Below, piece after piece: positions 46,401-57,078 of a DNA stretch of 64,000 bases (position 1 is the first letter of the stretch; every line of letters starts with the position of its first letter). The stretch is from Bilabrum cf. latius (taxonomy: Eukaryota; Bigyra: Bicosoecida; Bigyra; Bicosoecida), in the NCBI GenBank assembly GCA_965178125.1, contig OZ237748.1, positions 186,001-250,000 of the forward strand, read 5' to 3'. The notes below the pieces were generated by a model. The model made no database searches. It saw only the letters and a program-made list of their open reading frames with translations, and was not told where the DNA came from. Both the position numbers and the translations under genes were made by a program.

Positions 46401-49400
46401 CGGGACCTCGCACCACTCCGAGTGTGACGAGTGCGATGGGTTATTCTCGGTACTCCAGCCCGTCACCTTGCACAGCAGCACGATGGAGCTGTCCTCATCT
46501 TCATCTTCGTTATTGTCGCCGCCTGCACCAGCCCCGGATGCGGCCTGCTTGCCCTTGCCTTTGCCCTTCCCCTTGGGCTTTCGGCTGTGTGTCCATCTGC
46601 CCACCACCACGGAGCCGGCGGCCGCAGCAGCGTCGCCCACCGCCAGACCCGATGCCCCTGGCTTGCACTCGTCACGATCTCCACCGGTAGAAGCACCGCC
46701 AGAGGCAGCAGATGAGGCGGCCGCCTTTGCCGCCTGGGTCTTCTCGCCGGGCTGCACCGACAGGTGGGTGGACAGCCAGAGGCGGGGGATGCGCCTACCA
46801 GTTTGACCACCCTGACCACCGCCGGATTGACCACCCCCGTCGGAGATACCCGTGAGTCTCACCCTCACGGTGCTCCCGATCGGCTGCAGCTCAATGGCCT
46901 GGGCCATCTCCCGCTGGGTGAGGGGCGCGCTGGCCTTGCGACCGTCGCGCTTCTTGTCTTCCTCTTCTTGTTCATCACCGTCATCACCGGCTGCCTGGAT
47001 TCGGAGCCACCTACTCCTGACCTCCCTCGCCGGGATAATACCCCGCACGCCGCCGAAGAAGGTGACCCACGCCCCCGCGCGCCCGCAGCCGGTCACGTAC
47101 CCGGTGCGGACCACCGGCGCACTCGTCACGCTACCACCACTCGTCACACCATCATCTCCACTGAGGGCCGCCCTCGCCTGCTCCCAGGACACCAAGCACT
47201 CGTCATTCGCCGGCCGCATCGCCACGCTCCTGTCCCCTGGCCTGAGTCGGGGGGCGGCCCCGTCCTCCTCTCCAAGGCCAACGAGGGAGGCCTTGAGTGT
47301 GACGAGTGCGCGCAGCCCCTGTCCCTTGTTCCCCTTGCCCTTGCTGTGCCTCTCCTGCTCCACCTCCAGCACACGAGCCCACACCGCCTTGCCCTTCTTC
47401 ATCAATGCAGCCGCTCGCCCGCCCACACCCCCTCCCGCGGCGCTAGCAGCGTCAGACACGTGCGGAGGTGTGACGACTAAAGGCAGCCGGGGGCCCCTGA
47501 CCATCGTCCCGTCGGGTCCTTCGATCCACTGGTCCGTGTACAGCCGGATCGCCTTGCCCGGACGCCCCTGCTCGGCCACAAGCGCCCGCACCAGCTGGCC
47601 CGGCTTCAGGTCACCCAGGCCGGTCGCTACCTCATCGTCCTCCTCGGCGGCCCGCCCCGCCAGGATCCGCCCTTGTTCCCTGGACCTCACCCCCCGCAGC
47701 CGCAGCAGCCCCTCGAAGCCCATGGCACCAGACACGCGCGCCACCACGGCCGTGCCCGGGGGCGCCTCCCGCAGAGCAGAGACCGCCTGTGCCGCCGCCT
47801 CTAGCTTTCTAGAGGACTCGCCCGTCCGCGCGGCGTCCGAAGCAGAGCTACCCGCCAGCGCGGCCGCCTTCTCCTTTGCGTTGGCAGCCTTCTTTCCGCC
47901 CCTTCTTGCCCTCCGACCGGCACCTGTGGACGCGTCCGCTGCTGCTGCTGCTGCTGACGCCTTGCCGTCGGTCTTGTCGGACTTGCTCTCGGCTTTCTCC
48001 TCGTCGTCATCCGCGACAGCTGTATCCTCATCCTCATCATCGGACTCAGATTCAGAATCAGAAACGGAATCCGAATCGGAGTCGGAATCACTGTCCTCCT
48101 CCTCCTCCTCCTCCTCCTCCTCCTCATCATCATCCTGCATGGCCTTGGCAGCCGACACCTGCGCATCCTTGGACCCAGACGATGGCGCTGATGTCGACGA
48201 CAATGAAGAAGCTACAGCGGCTGCAGCACTCTACTTCTTCTTCTCCTTACCCTTGCCCTCGATCGCGCGAGATCCGGCCAGTGCAGTGGCGGGCACGACC
48301 CCGGCGCTGCCCCAGCCCCCCTCCCGCACCCACGCCGGGAGCTGATCGAACACACTCGTCATACCTGTACCATCACCTGCAGTTCCCTCAGACGGCCGCG
48401 AGCGCTTGGTACCCAGCTTGGGCACACTCGTCACACCACCTGGACCTGCCTTGTCGCCGCGCTTGGACCCCCCCGAGGATGACGATGACGGCGATGCGTC
48501 GTGCAGCACGCACAGCTCCGTGCCGGTCTCACTCGTCACACCTTGGCCGCCCCAGGACACCACGGCCCTGCGGCCATCCACGTGCCTCGTCACGGCGCCG
48601 CGCACAGCGGAACCTTTCCCGAGCATGGCTTCCGCCAGCTGCTGCCCCCTCAGGCAGAGCACGTGGGGGGAGGCCGAGAAGCACACGCGCCTCGAGGCGG
48701 GGTCGATGGCCGCAACCCGGAGCCACAAATCGCGGGGGCGGCGCAGGGGCGGAAGCTCCGGCCAGGCCGCTTCCGAGCTTGTCGTAATGGAGTGTGACGA
48801 GTGAGATCCATCCGTCCTCCTCCGCTTCTTCGCATGCTGTTGCCCGCCAGCGCCGGCATCGTCGGATTCGGAGCCTGAGTCATCATCGCTGCTGTCGTCA
48901 TCATCACCTCCGAGCTCCAACGCACTCGTCACATCGGCATCGGGCTGCCTCAGCACGCCTGGCTTGGGGACGGGCGGCGCGTCGGCCATCTCCTTGGGCA
49001 GCTCTTGTTCCCTGGCGCGGGCAGCAGATACCCTGGCGGCATGCGCTGCATCGGCCCTGTCGCACCTCTTTAGCCACCTGCGGATCTCTTCCTCCCAACC
49101 GGCTTTGGCCACCCCGCCCAGGTGCCAGGCGCTGACGGTGCCCACCAGCGCACCCCCGCACACGCTCACCCACACGCCCCCCTTGCACAGACCCCCCACG
49201 CGGCCGCGCACTAGCTGGCCCGGCTTCACGCTGCCCCATCCCTGCACCCCGCCAAGCGGAACCGCCGCGGCGCCAAACCGGCTGGGCCCACCCTTCCCCT
49301 TCCGCTTGCCCTTGGCTGCAGCTCCATCGGATCCGGAGTCCCGCGCGATCTCGTACCCTCCCGTCCGGACCTGCAGCACAGCCGTCCCGTCTCCCCTCAC

Positions 49401-50788
49401 ACTCGTCACACGGGCACCCAGCAGATACCCCCCCTCCGTCAGGGGGTTCCCCTGCCCGTCTGTCCCGTCAGTCGCTGAAAAGGGAAGGAACCCCCGGAGG
49501 CCCCTGCCGCCCGACGCACCTGCCCCCGCACCACCGTTCCCTGCACCCTCCCCCGCCCCGACCCCCAGATCCACCACCCACCCCTCGTCCTCGGCCGACA
49601 CCAGCTGCCCCCCCACCGGCGTGCCAGCCTCCACGTACGCCCTTGACAACCCCATCGCCAGCCGCGCCGGGGCCAAACTGCACGCTACTTCCAACCCGGA
49701 AGAACCCCTCGACCCGCTGGCGGCCTGTGCCCTGGCCGCCGCCGCCCCCTCCTCGTCCCCTCTGGCAGCCAGGAGCGCGGCACGGGCCTCTGCCGCCTGA
49801 GCCGCGGCCGCCGACTTGGGCTTGGGAGCGAGCGTGGAGGCCCGGAGCAGCTGCCCGGGGCGGAAGAATGCCGTGAGCGGGGCGGGGCCGCGTGCATCTG
49901 CGCTTGGCCTGGATTCATGATCCTAATCGTCCTCATCGTCCTCTTCTTCGCTTTCATCCTCTTCTCTCGCATCGTTTGCAGATTCCGCACCCCCCTTGCC
50001 CCTGCCCCTGCCCCTGCCCCTGCCCCTGCCCCTGAGCCATCCCCTGACCCTCCTCCTCACCACGGCGCCGCACTCCTACAGGGTCACCCTGCCCTTGATC
50101 CCAAAGGGGAGGGACAGCGTCAGGGACCGGGAGCCCACACTCGTCACACTCGCCAGGACCAGAGTGCCGGGCCGGATGGTCTGCGATGAGCAATCAGGGG
50201 AGGTCAACGGGGGGAGTGCGGTGGTCGCGGTACACAGGCAGATTCACAGCATCGCAAGCATCAGGGCAGCAACGAGTGGTTGTACACGTATATCACGCTA
50301 GGCATTGCCTTTATCTTCCTCACCTTCGCCTTGAGGACCCACGCCTCCCTGGGTGCCTGCACCCCGGCTCGCCTTGCCACCGACAAGGGGCCCTGGGTCT
50401 TCCCCGCCAATGATGATGATGACGATGACGATGATGCGATTAATCCAGCTCCTCTTGCATGACCTCTGCGGCTTGACTCGGTGCGGGCTTCCATGCCCAT
50501 GCCTCCGCCACTGCGGCTGCTGTCTGCCTGCTGCTCGGCTCGGGAGCTGGAATTCGACTTTCGCCTGCCGCTGCCTCTGGAACGGCGCTGCGACTGCTGC
50601 TCCTGCACTTGGGAGTTTGCATCAGCTCCGGCAGTCCCGTCGGTTGCTGCCGATGCTGCGGGGCCGCTGCTTCCAAACAGCCTGGGAATGTGCTCGAGCG
50701 AACTGGAGGCAGCTGGCTTCTTCGGCTTTGTGCCGGGCATAGGCACCGCCCGAGATAGTCCTCTCGGAAATGATGACTGCTGATCCAT
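39177..50788 (-). CDS. RRP5: Rrp5/PDCD11-type ribosome biogenesis protein, enlarged, with in-frame UAG codons and one clear intron
   Basis: Exon 1 is 50788-50324 (155 codons from the methionine at 50788). After an intron, exon 2 runs 50180-39177 and ends in TGA, about 3,822 residues in total. Many S1-type domains follow one another (IRPGTLVLASVTSVGSRSL, VKPGQLVRGRVGGLCKGGV, LKPGQLVRALVA, VRPGRPVTALVTG). The C-terminus (about residues 3480-3800) has HAT/TPR helices typical of Rrp5 (EAWIRWMSHRAAQGDLEGA, RWDEAEGMYATAARAY). Rrp5 acts in the nucleolus in both 40S and 60S pre-rRNA processing. Usual length is about 1,700-1,900; the excess is acidic, Ser-rich and GKGKG low-complexity sequence. In-frame TAG sits at 50078, 49925, 48233, 46040, 45698 and 44852. 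At 46040 it lies in a PRPG-TAG-LV motif where other S1 copies have PGQLV. A second intron from about 50063 to 49880 is possible and would remove the 49925 TAG. Confidence 0.85.
50181..50323 (-). other. Spliceosomal intron of RRP5 (143 bp)
   Basis: The minus strand reads GCGAAG then GTGAGG at the donor and CTCATCGCAG then ACCATCCGG at the acceptor, phase 0. Removal joins exon 1 (ending AWVLKAK) to the first S1 domain (TIRPGTLVLASV). Reading through instead meets TGA at 50263-50261. Confidence 0.75.
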
Positions 50789-51274
50789 GGAAGTACAGCC
50801 GGTTGCTTAAAAAATACTTCAAACGCTTCTCTTTGCTGTCGAGCTTCAAATTATGGCTATGGCCAGTCAATTTCAGCTTTAATGCACTTCAAAGCAAACG
50901 AAAGAGTAAAATTCTAAAAGGAACAGCTAGATCAGTACTACACTAATTGTCAAACGTGAAAATGACTCCTTTAGTATGTGCTGCGCTCGCCAAAATTGAT
51001 GAGTTGCACCTGCAACTCTGTGCTCCAAACTCGTATTTTAATGTTTTGTTGCGTGTTCATAGAATGTTCGCCCAGGATTCGGCACAGTATGATTCTACTA
51101 CAACCTCGAATGGACCGAACCATCTCATATTGATCAAAATTTGGTATGTTTCTGTATTACTTATCGTCAAGCTTGCATCAACCTGCGGAACGTTGGCATC
51201 CTGTATGAATTTCTCAAGCTCTTTATTACTGAGGTCGAGGTGCAGCCGCATACGACTTCCAGCAAGCGGTCACT
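50789..51274. other. Upstream region of RRP5
   Basis: AT-richer unique DNA between the RRP5 start and the satellite; presumably holds the RRP5 promoter, though no clear TATA box is identified. No gene seen. Confidence 0.4.
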
Positions 51275-54200
51275 CCTCGGGGGGCCCGCAGGAAGACGCA
51301 GGGGGGAAGGGAACTGCGATGGAAAGGGCCCGCAGGAAGACGCAGGGGGAAGGGAAATGCGATGAGAAGGGCCCGCAGGAAGACGCAGGGGGAAGGGAAA
51401 TGCGATGAGAAGGGCCCGCAGGAAGACGCAGGGGGGAAGGGAACTGCGATGAGAAGGGCCCGCAGGAAGACGCGGGGGGAAGGGAACTGGGATGAGAAGG
51501 GCCCGCAGGAAGACGCGGGGGGAAGGGAACTGGGATGAGAAGGGCCCGCAGGAAGACGCAGGGGGGAAGGGAACTGCGATGAGAAGGGCCCGCAGGAAGA
51601 CGCAGGGGGAAGGGAACTGCGATGAGAAGGGCCCGCAGGAAGACGCAGGGGGAAGGGAACTGCGATGAGAAGGGCCCGCAGGAAGACGCAGGGGGAAGGG
51701 AACTGCGATGAGAAGGGCCCGCAGGAAGACGCAGGGGGGAAGGGAACTGGGATGAGAAGGGCCCGCAGGAAGACGCAGGGGGAAGGGAACTGGGATGAGA
51801 AGGGCCCGCAGGAAGACGCAGGGGGGAGGGAAATGCGATGAGAAGGGCCCGCAGGAAGACGCAGGGGGGAAGGGAACTGCGATGAGAAGGGCCCGCAGGA
51901 AGACGCAGGGGGGAAGGGAAATGCGATGAGAAGGGCCCGCAGGAAGACGCAGGGGGGAAGGGAACTGGGATGAGAAGGGCCCGCAGGAAGACGCGGGGGG
52001 GAGGGAACTGCGATGAGAAGGGCCCGCAGGAAGACGCAGGGGGGAAGGGAACTGCGATGAGAAGGGCCCGCAGGAAGACGCAGGGGGGAAGGGAACTGCG
52101 ATGAGAAGGGCCCGCAGGAAGACGCAGGGGGAAGGGAACTGCGATGAGCAGGGCCCGCAGGAAGACGCAGGGGGAAGGGAACTGCGATGAGAAGGGCCCG
52201 CAGGAAGACGCAGGGGGGAAGGGAACTGCGATGAGAAGGGCCCGCAGGAAGACGCAGGGGGGAAGGGAACTGGGATGAGAAGGGCCCGCAGGAAGACGCA
52301 GGGGGAAGGGAACTGGGATGAGAAGGGCCCGCAGGAAGACGCAGGGGGAAGGGAAATGCGATGAGAAGGGCCCGCAGGAAGACGCAGGGGGGAAGGGAAC
52401 TGGGATGAGAAGGGCCCGCAGGAAGACGCGGGGGGGAGGGAACTGCGATGAGAAGGGCCCGCAGGAAGACGCAGGGGGGAAGGGAACTGCGATGAGAAGG
52501 GCCCGCAGGAAGACGCAGGGGGGAAGGGAACTGCGATGAGAAGGGCCCGCAGGAAGACGCAGGGGGAAGGGAACTGCGATGAGCAGGGCCCGCAGGAAGA
52601 CGCAGGGGGAAGGGAACTGCGATGAGAAGGGCCCGCAGGAAGACGCAGGGGGGAAGGGAACTGCGATGAGAAGGGCCCGCAGGAAGACGCAGGGGGGAAG
52701 GGAACTGGGATGAGAAGGGCCCGCAGGAAGACGCAGGGGGAAGGGAACTGGGATGAGAAGGGCCCGCAGGAAGACGCAGGGGGAAGGGAAATGCGATGAG
52801 AAGGGCCCGCAGGAAGACGCAGGGGGAAGGGAACTGGGATGAGAAGGGCCCGCAGGAAGACGCAGGGGGAAGGGAAATGCGATGAGAAGGGCCCGCAGGA
52901 AGACGCAGGGGGAAGGGAACTGCGATGAGAAGGGCCCGCAGGAAGACGCAGGGGGAAGGGAACTGCGATGAGAAGGGCCCGCAGGAAGACGCAGGGGGAA
53001 GGGAACTGCGATGAGAAGGGCCCGCAGGAAGACGCAGGGGGGAAGGGAACTGCGATGAGAAGGGCCCGCAGGAAGACGCAGGGGGAAGGGAACTGCGATG
53101 AGAAGGGCCCGCAGGAAGACGCGGGGGGAAGGGAACTGGGATGAGAAGGGCCCGCAGGAAGACGCAGGGGGGAAGGGAACTGCGATGAGAAGGGCCCGCA
53201 GGAAGACGCAGGGGGGAAGGGAACTGCGATGAGAAGGGCCCGCAGGAAGACGCAGGGGGAAGGGAACTGCGATGAGAAGGGCCCGCAGGAAGACGCAGGG
53301 GGGAGGGAACTGGGATGAGAAGGGCCCGCAGGAAGACGCAGGGGGTAGGGAACTGCGATGAGAAGGGCCCGCAGGAAGACGCAGGGGGAAGGGAACTGCG
53401 ATGAGAAGGGCCCGCAGGAAGACGCGGGGGGAAGGGAACTGCGATGAGCAGGGCCCGCAGGAAGACGCAGGGGGAAGGGAACTGCGATGAGAAGGGCCCG
53501 CAGGAAGACGCAGGGGGAAGGGAAATGCGATGAGAAGGGCCCGCAGGAAGACGCAGGGGGAAGGGAAATGCGATGAGAAGGGCCCGCAGGAAGACGCAGG
53601 GGGGAAGGGAACTGGGATGAGAAGGGCCCGCAGGAAGACGCAGGGGGGAAGGGAACTGCGATGAGAAGGGCCCGCAGGAAGATGCGGGGGGAAGGGAACT
53701 GCGATGAGAAGGGCCCGCAGGAAGACGCAGGGGGAAGGGAACTGCGATGAGAAGGGCCCGCAGGAAGACGCGGGGGGAAGGGAACTGCGATGAGAAGGGC
53801 CCGCAGGAAGACGCAGGGGGAAGGGAACTGCGATGAGAAGGGCCCGCAGGAAGACGCAGGGGGAAGGGAACTGCAATGAGAAGGGCCCGCAGGAAGACGC
53901 AGGGGGGTAGGGAACTGGGATGAGAAGGGCCCGCAGGAAGACGCAGGGGGAAGGGAACTGCGATGAGAAGGGCCCGCAGGAAGACGCAGGGGGAAGGGAA
54001 CTGCGATGAGAAGGGCCCGCAGGAAGACGCAGGGGGAAGGGAACTGCGATGAGAAGGGCCCGCAGGAAGACGCAGGGGGAAGGGAACTGCGATGAGAAGG
54101 GCCCGCAGGAAGACGCAGGGGGGAAGGGAACTGGGATGAGAAGGGCCCGCAGGAAGACGCAGGGGGAAGGGAACTGCGATGAGAAGGGCCCGCAGGAAGA

Positions 54201-55535
54201 CGCGGGGGGGAAGGGAACTGCGATGAGAAGGGCCCGCAGGAAGACGCAGGGGGAAGGGAACTGGGATGAGAAGGGCCCGCAGGAAGACGCAGGGGGAAGG
54301 GAACTGCGATGAGAAGGGCCCGCAGGAAGACGCAGGGGGAAGGGAACTGCGATGAGAAGGGCCCGCAGGAAGACGCAGGGGGAAGGGAACTGCGATGAGC
54401 AGGGCCCGCAGGAAGACGCAGGGGGAAGGGAACTGGGATGAGAAGGGCCCGCAGGAAGACGCGGGGGGGAAGGGAACTGGGATGAGAAGGGCCCGCAGGA
54501 AGATGCAGGGGAGAAGGGAACTGCGATGAGAAGGGCCCGCAGGAAGACGCGGGGGGAAGGGAACTGCGATGAGAAGGGCCCGCAGGAAGACGCGGGGGGA
54601 AGGGAACTGGGATGAGAAGGGCCCGCAGGAAGACGCGGGGGGAAGGGAACTGGGATGAGAAGGGCCCGCAGGAAGACGCAGGGGGGAAGGGAACTGCGAT
54701 GAGAAGGGCCCGCAGGAAGACGCGGGGGGAAGGGAACTGCGATGAGAAGGGCCCGCAGGAAGACGCGGGGGGAAGGGAACTGCGATGAGAAGGGCCCGCA
54801 GGAAGACGCAGGGGGGAAGGGAACTGCGATGAGAAGGGCCCGCAGGAAGACGCAGGGGGGAAGGGAACTGGGATGAGAAGGGCCCGCAGGAAGACGCGGG
54901 GGGAAGGGAACTGGGATGAGAAGGGCCCGCAGGAAGACGCAGGGGGAAGGGAACTGCGATGAGAAGGGCCCGCAGGAAGACGCAGGGGGGAAGGGAACTG
55001 GGATGAGAAGGGCCCGCAGGAAGACGCAGGGGGAAGGGAACTGGGATGAGAAGGGCCCGCAAGAAGACGCAGGGGGGAAGGGAACTGCGATGAGAAGGGC
55101 CCGCAGGAAGACGCAGGGGGGTAGGGAACTGGGATGAGAAGGGCCCGCAGGAAGACGCAGGGGGAAGGGAACTGCGATGAGAAGGGCCCGCAGGAAGACG
55201 CAGGGGGGAAGGGAACTGGGATGAGAAGGGCCCGCAGGAAGACGCAGGGGGAAGGGAACTGCGATGAGAAGGGCCCGCAGGAAGACGCGGGGGGAAGGGA
55301 ACTGCGATGAGCAGGGCCCGCAGGAAGACGCGGGGGGAAGGGAACTGCGATGAGAAGGGCCCGCAGGAAGACGCGGGGGGAAGGGAACTGCGATGAGAAG
55401 GGCCCGCAGGAAGACGCAGGGGGGAAGGGAACTGCGATGAGAAGGGCCCGCAGGAAGACGCAGGGGGGAAGGGAACTGCGATGAGAAGGGCCCGCAGGAA
55501 GACGCAGGGGGGAAGGGAACTGCGATGAGAAGTGT
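51275..55535. repeat. 43/44-bp satellite, about 98 copies
   Basis: Unit AGAAGGGCCCGCAGGAAGAC then GCAGGGGGAAGGGAACTGCGATG. Variants are a G5/G6 run (43 or 44 bp), GCAG/GCGG, TGCGATG/TGGGATG, AACTG/AAATG and rare GAGCAGGG. The unit contains no stop in any of the three minus frames, so three overlapping minus ORFs of about 1,500 codons appear. Because the 43/44 mix moves the frame constantly, all three encode the same peptides in rotation (for example LPAGPSHRSSLPPASSCGPF). I treat it as non-coding satellite DNA. Confidence 0.9.
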
Positions 55536-55539
55536 TCGC

Positions 55540-55918
55540 ATGGGCCCATGATGGGAGGCGCCAACACGGGGATGACAATGATGACTTGGCCGGGGAGGAC
55601 GATGACCTGGCCGGGGAGGACAATGACCTGGCCGGGGAGGACGATGACCTGGCCGGGGAGGATGATGACCTGCCCGGGGAGGACGATGACCTGGCCGGGG
55701 AGGGCGATGACCTGGCCGGGGAGGCACACCCTGGTTGTGGCGGGGAGCCAAACGGTATGATATTTAGAATACTGGAAGTTTTCAGATATTTCCTGATGCT
55801 TGCTGTGAATCAGGCGCTCGACCCGACTAGAAATATCTAAGAGACCAAGGCGGCCGCAACGCAGCTGCTGGTCTTGCTCGCACTAACGCGAGATGGGCGC
55901 AACAAAGAGACGCCGTGA
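55540..55918 (+). pseudogene. Fragment of the LRR-like family tail beside the satellite
   Basis: Contains GEDDDLA 21-bp repeats (55577-55720) followed by sequence aligned with the minus-strand tail at 34298-34460: GMIFRILEVFRYFLMLA against GMVSRVVEAWSHFLTLA, and LALTRDGRNKETP against LALARDGRDEEMP, each then TGA. An extra stretch near 55820-55845 carries an in-frame TAA (55838), so this copy is broken. No upstream part of the gene is present; the satellite abuts it. Confidence 0.6.
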
Positions 55919-57078
55919 CGCCCCATGGGCGACTGCAAGTTGTTATTGCATTGCCTAGTAAGCAATGTACGATCTTAGTTCGGCTTACTGCCGAAAAGGT
56001 GCCGGTTTGGCGGAGCGTGCGAACCATCTAGTATAACAAGATTTGTCCATTTAGTATTGGGTAACATTTATACATATAGCGACTACACTGAAAACGAGCA
56101 GAGATTATTCACCAGCAGCCGAGCAATACGGGAGTTTTAAAATTGGCCGCAGCCCGAAACGCTGGCGGTTTTAATCTTCTTCTTGAAAGTTCAACACGCT
56201 ACAAAGGACCTCTTGCAAACCCCCCGCCCTAATCAGTCATTTCGCGCACGTTTCGCAGGCCTGGTGTCAGCACTCTACTGAGAAACCTTAACCACTGCAT
56301 GCTCCGCGTTCACGACATTCCTGAAGTTCGCGGGACTAAGTGAAATTGACGGCATCACACCATCCTCATCTCGATCATCATCCTTTAGCTAAACGCTGGC
56401 GGTTGCAACTTATACTATTTGCGAGGTTTGAACCGGAATCACCCGAGGATTCCGGCGAGGAACTTCACATGCTCAGCTGACTGCATATTTCGAGAGGTAT
56501 CGCCCTAAGCCCCTTGAAACAGTCAGCCTTGTACGTGAGACTATGGGTATGCACCATCTTACCACTTTTATGCGGACCCCATGTTCTAATGCCGTGTGGC
56601 AATCGTATCGCTGATCCATGATTGCCGCCTGATGGAGTAGGCTCTACAATGCAGAGCTAGGACCCATCCAGCGCGCCTGCCCAACTTTCCGCAAGACTTT
56701 TCGGTAAATTATCAACAAAAACAAATACGATTTATCCACTGCTAGCCTCAGGCATGGTGTCCTGCGAGTACCGCTAGGCTTGTCCTTCAACTGTCAGTCA
56801 CGACTCGATGCTGCTCAATGCACTTTATTCATGCAATTTGAGCATCGCAGCCGGAAGAAACACATAGATCAACAAAAATGAACCGGACTTTGGGCGCGAA
56901 GGCGTCACTGTGAGCATTTTGGTTGGACTGTGCCCGAAGTAAATCGCGCACAGCGGCATACACTCTTTGCTTGTCTGGAGCACATGAGGCTGACAGCACT
57001 TATAGTAAAAGCTATTCTTCAAAACTGCATGTGCTTGTACCGCCTCTTTTTGCTTGTCGCAGCATCCTTGCGGCAGCC
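55919..57078. other. Intergenic region
   Basis: No supported gene over about 1.1 kb. Just before 57060 a pyrimidine-rich CTCTTTTTGCTTGTCGCAG looks like a strong splice acceptor for the following gene, so an upstream exon with the true start may lie here. Confidence 0.4.

Noticed and set aside
51275-55535. Regular repeats resembling a CRISPR array
   Set aside because: Copies abut directly with no unique spacers, and the neighbours are eukaryotic genes.
51167-55751. Three minus-strand ORFs of about 1,500 codons in the 43/44-bp satellite
   Set aside because: The unit simply lacks stop codons on that strand; mixed 43/44-bp lengths rotate the frame and all three ORFs encode the same rotating peptides.
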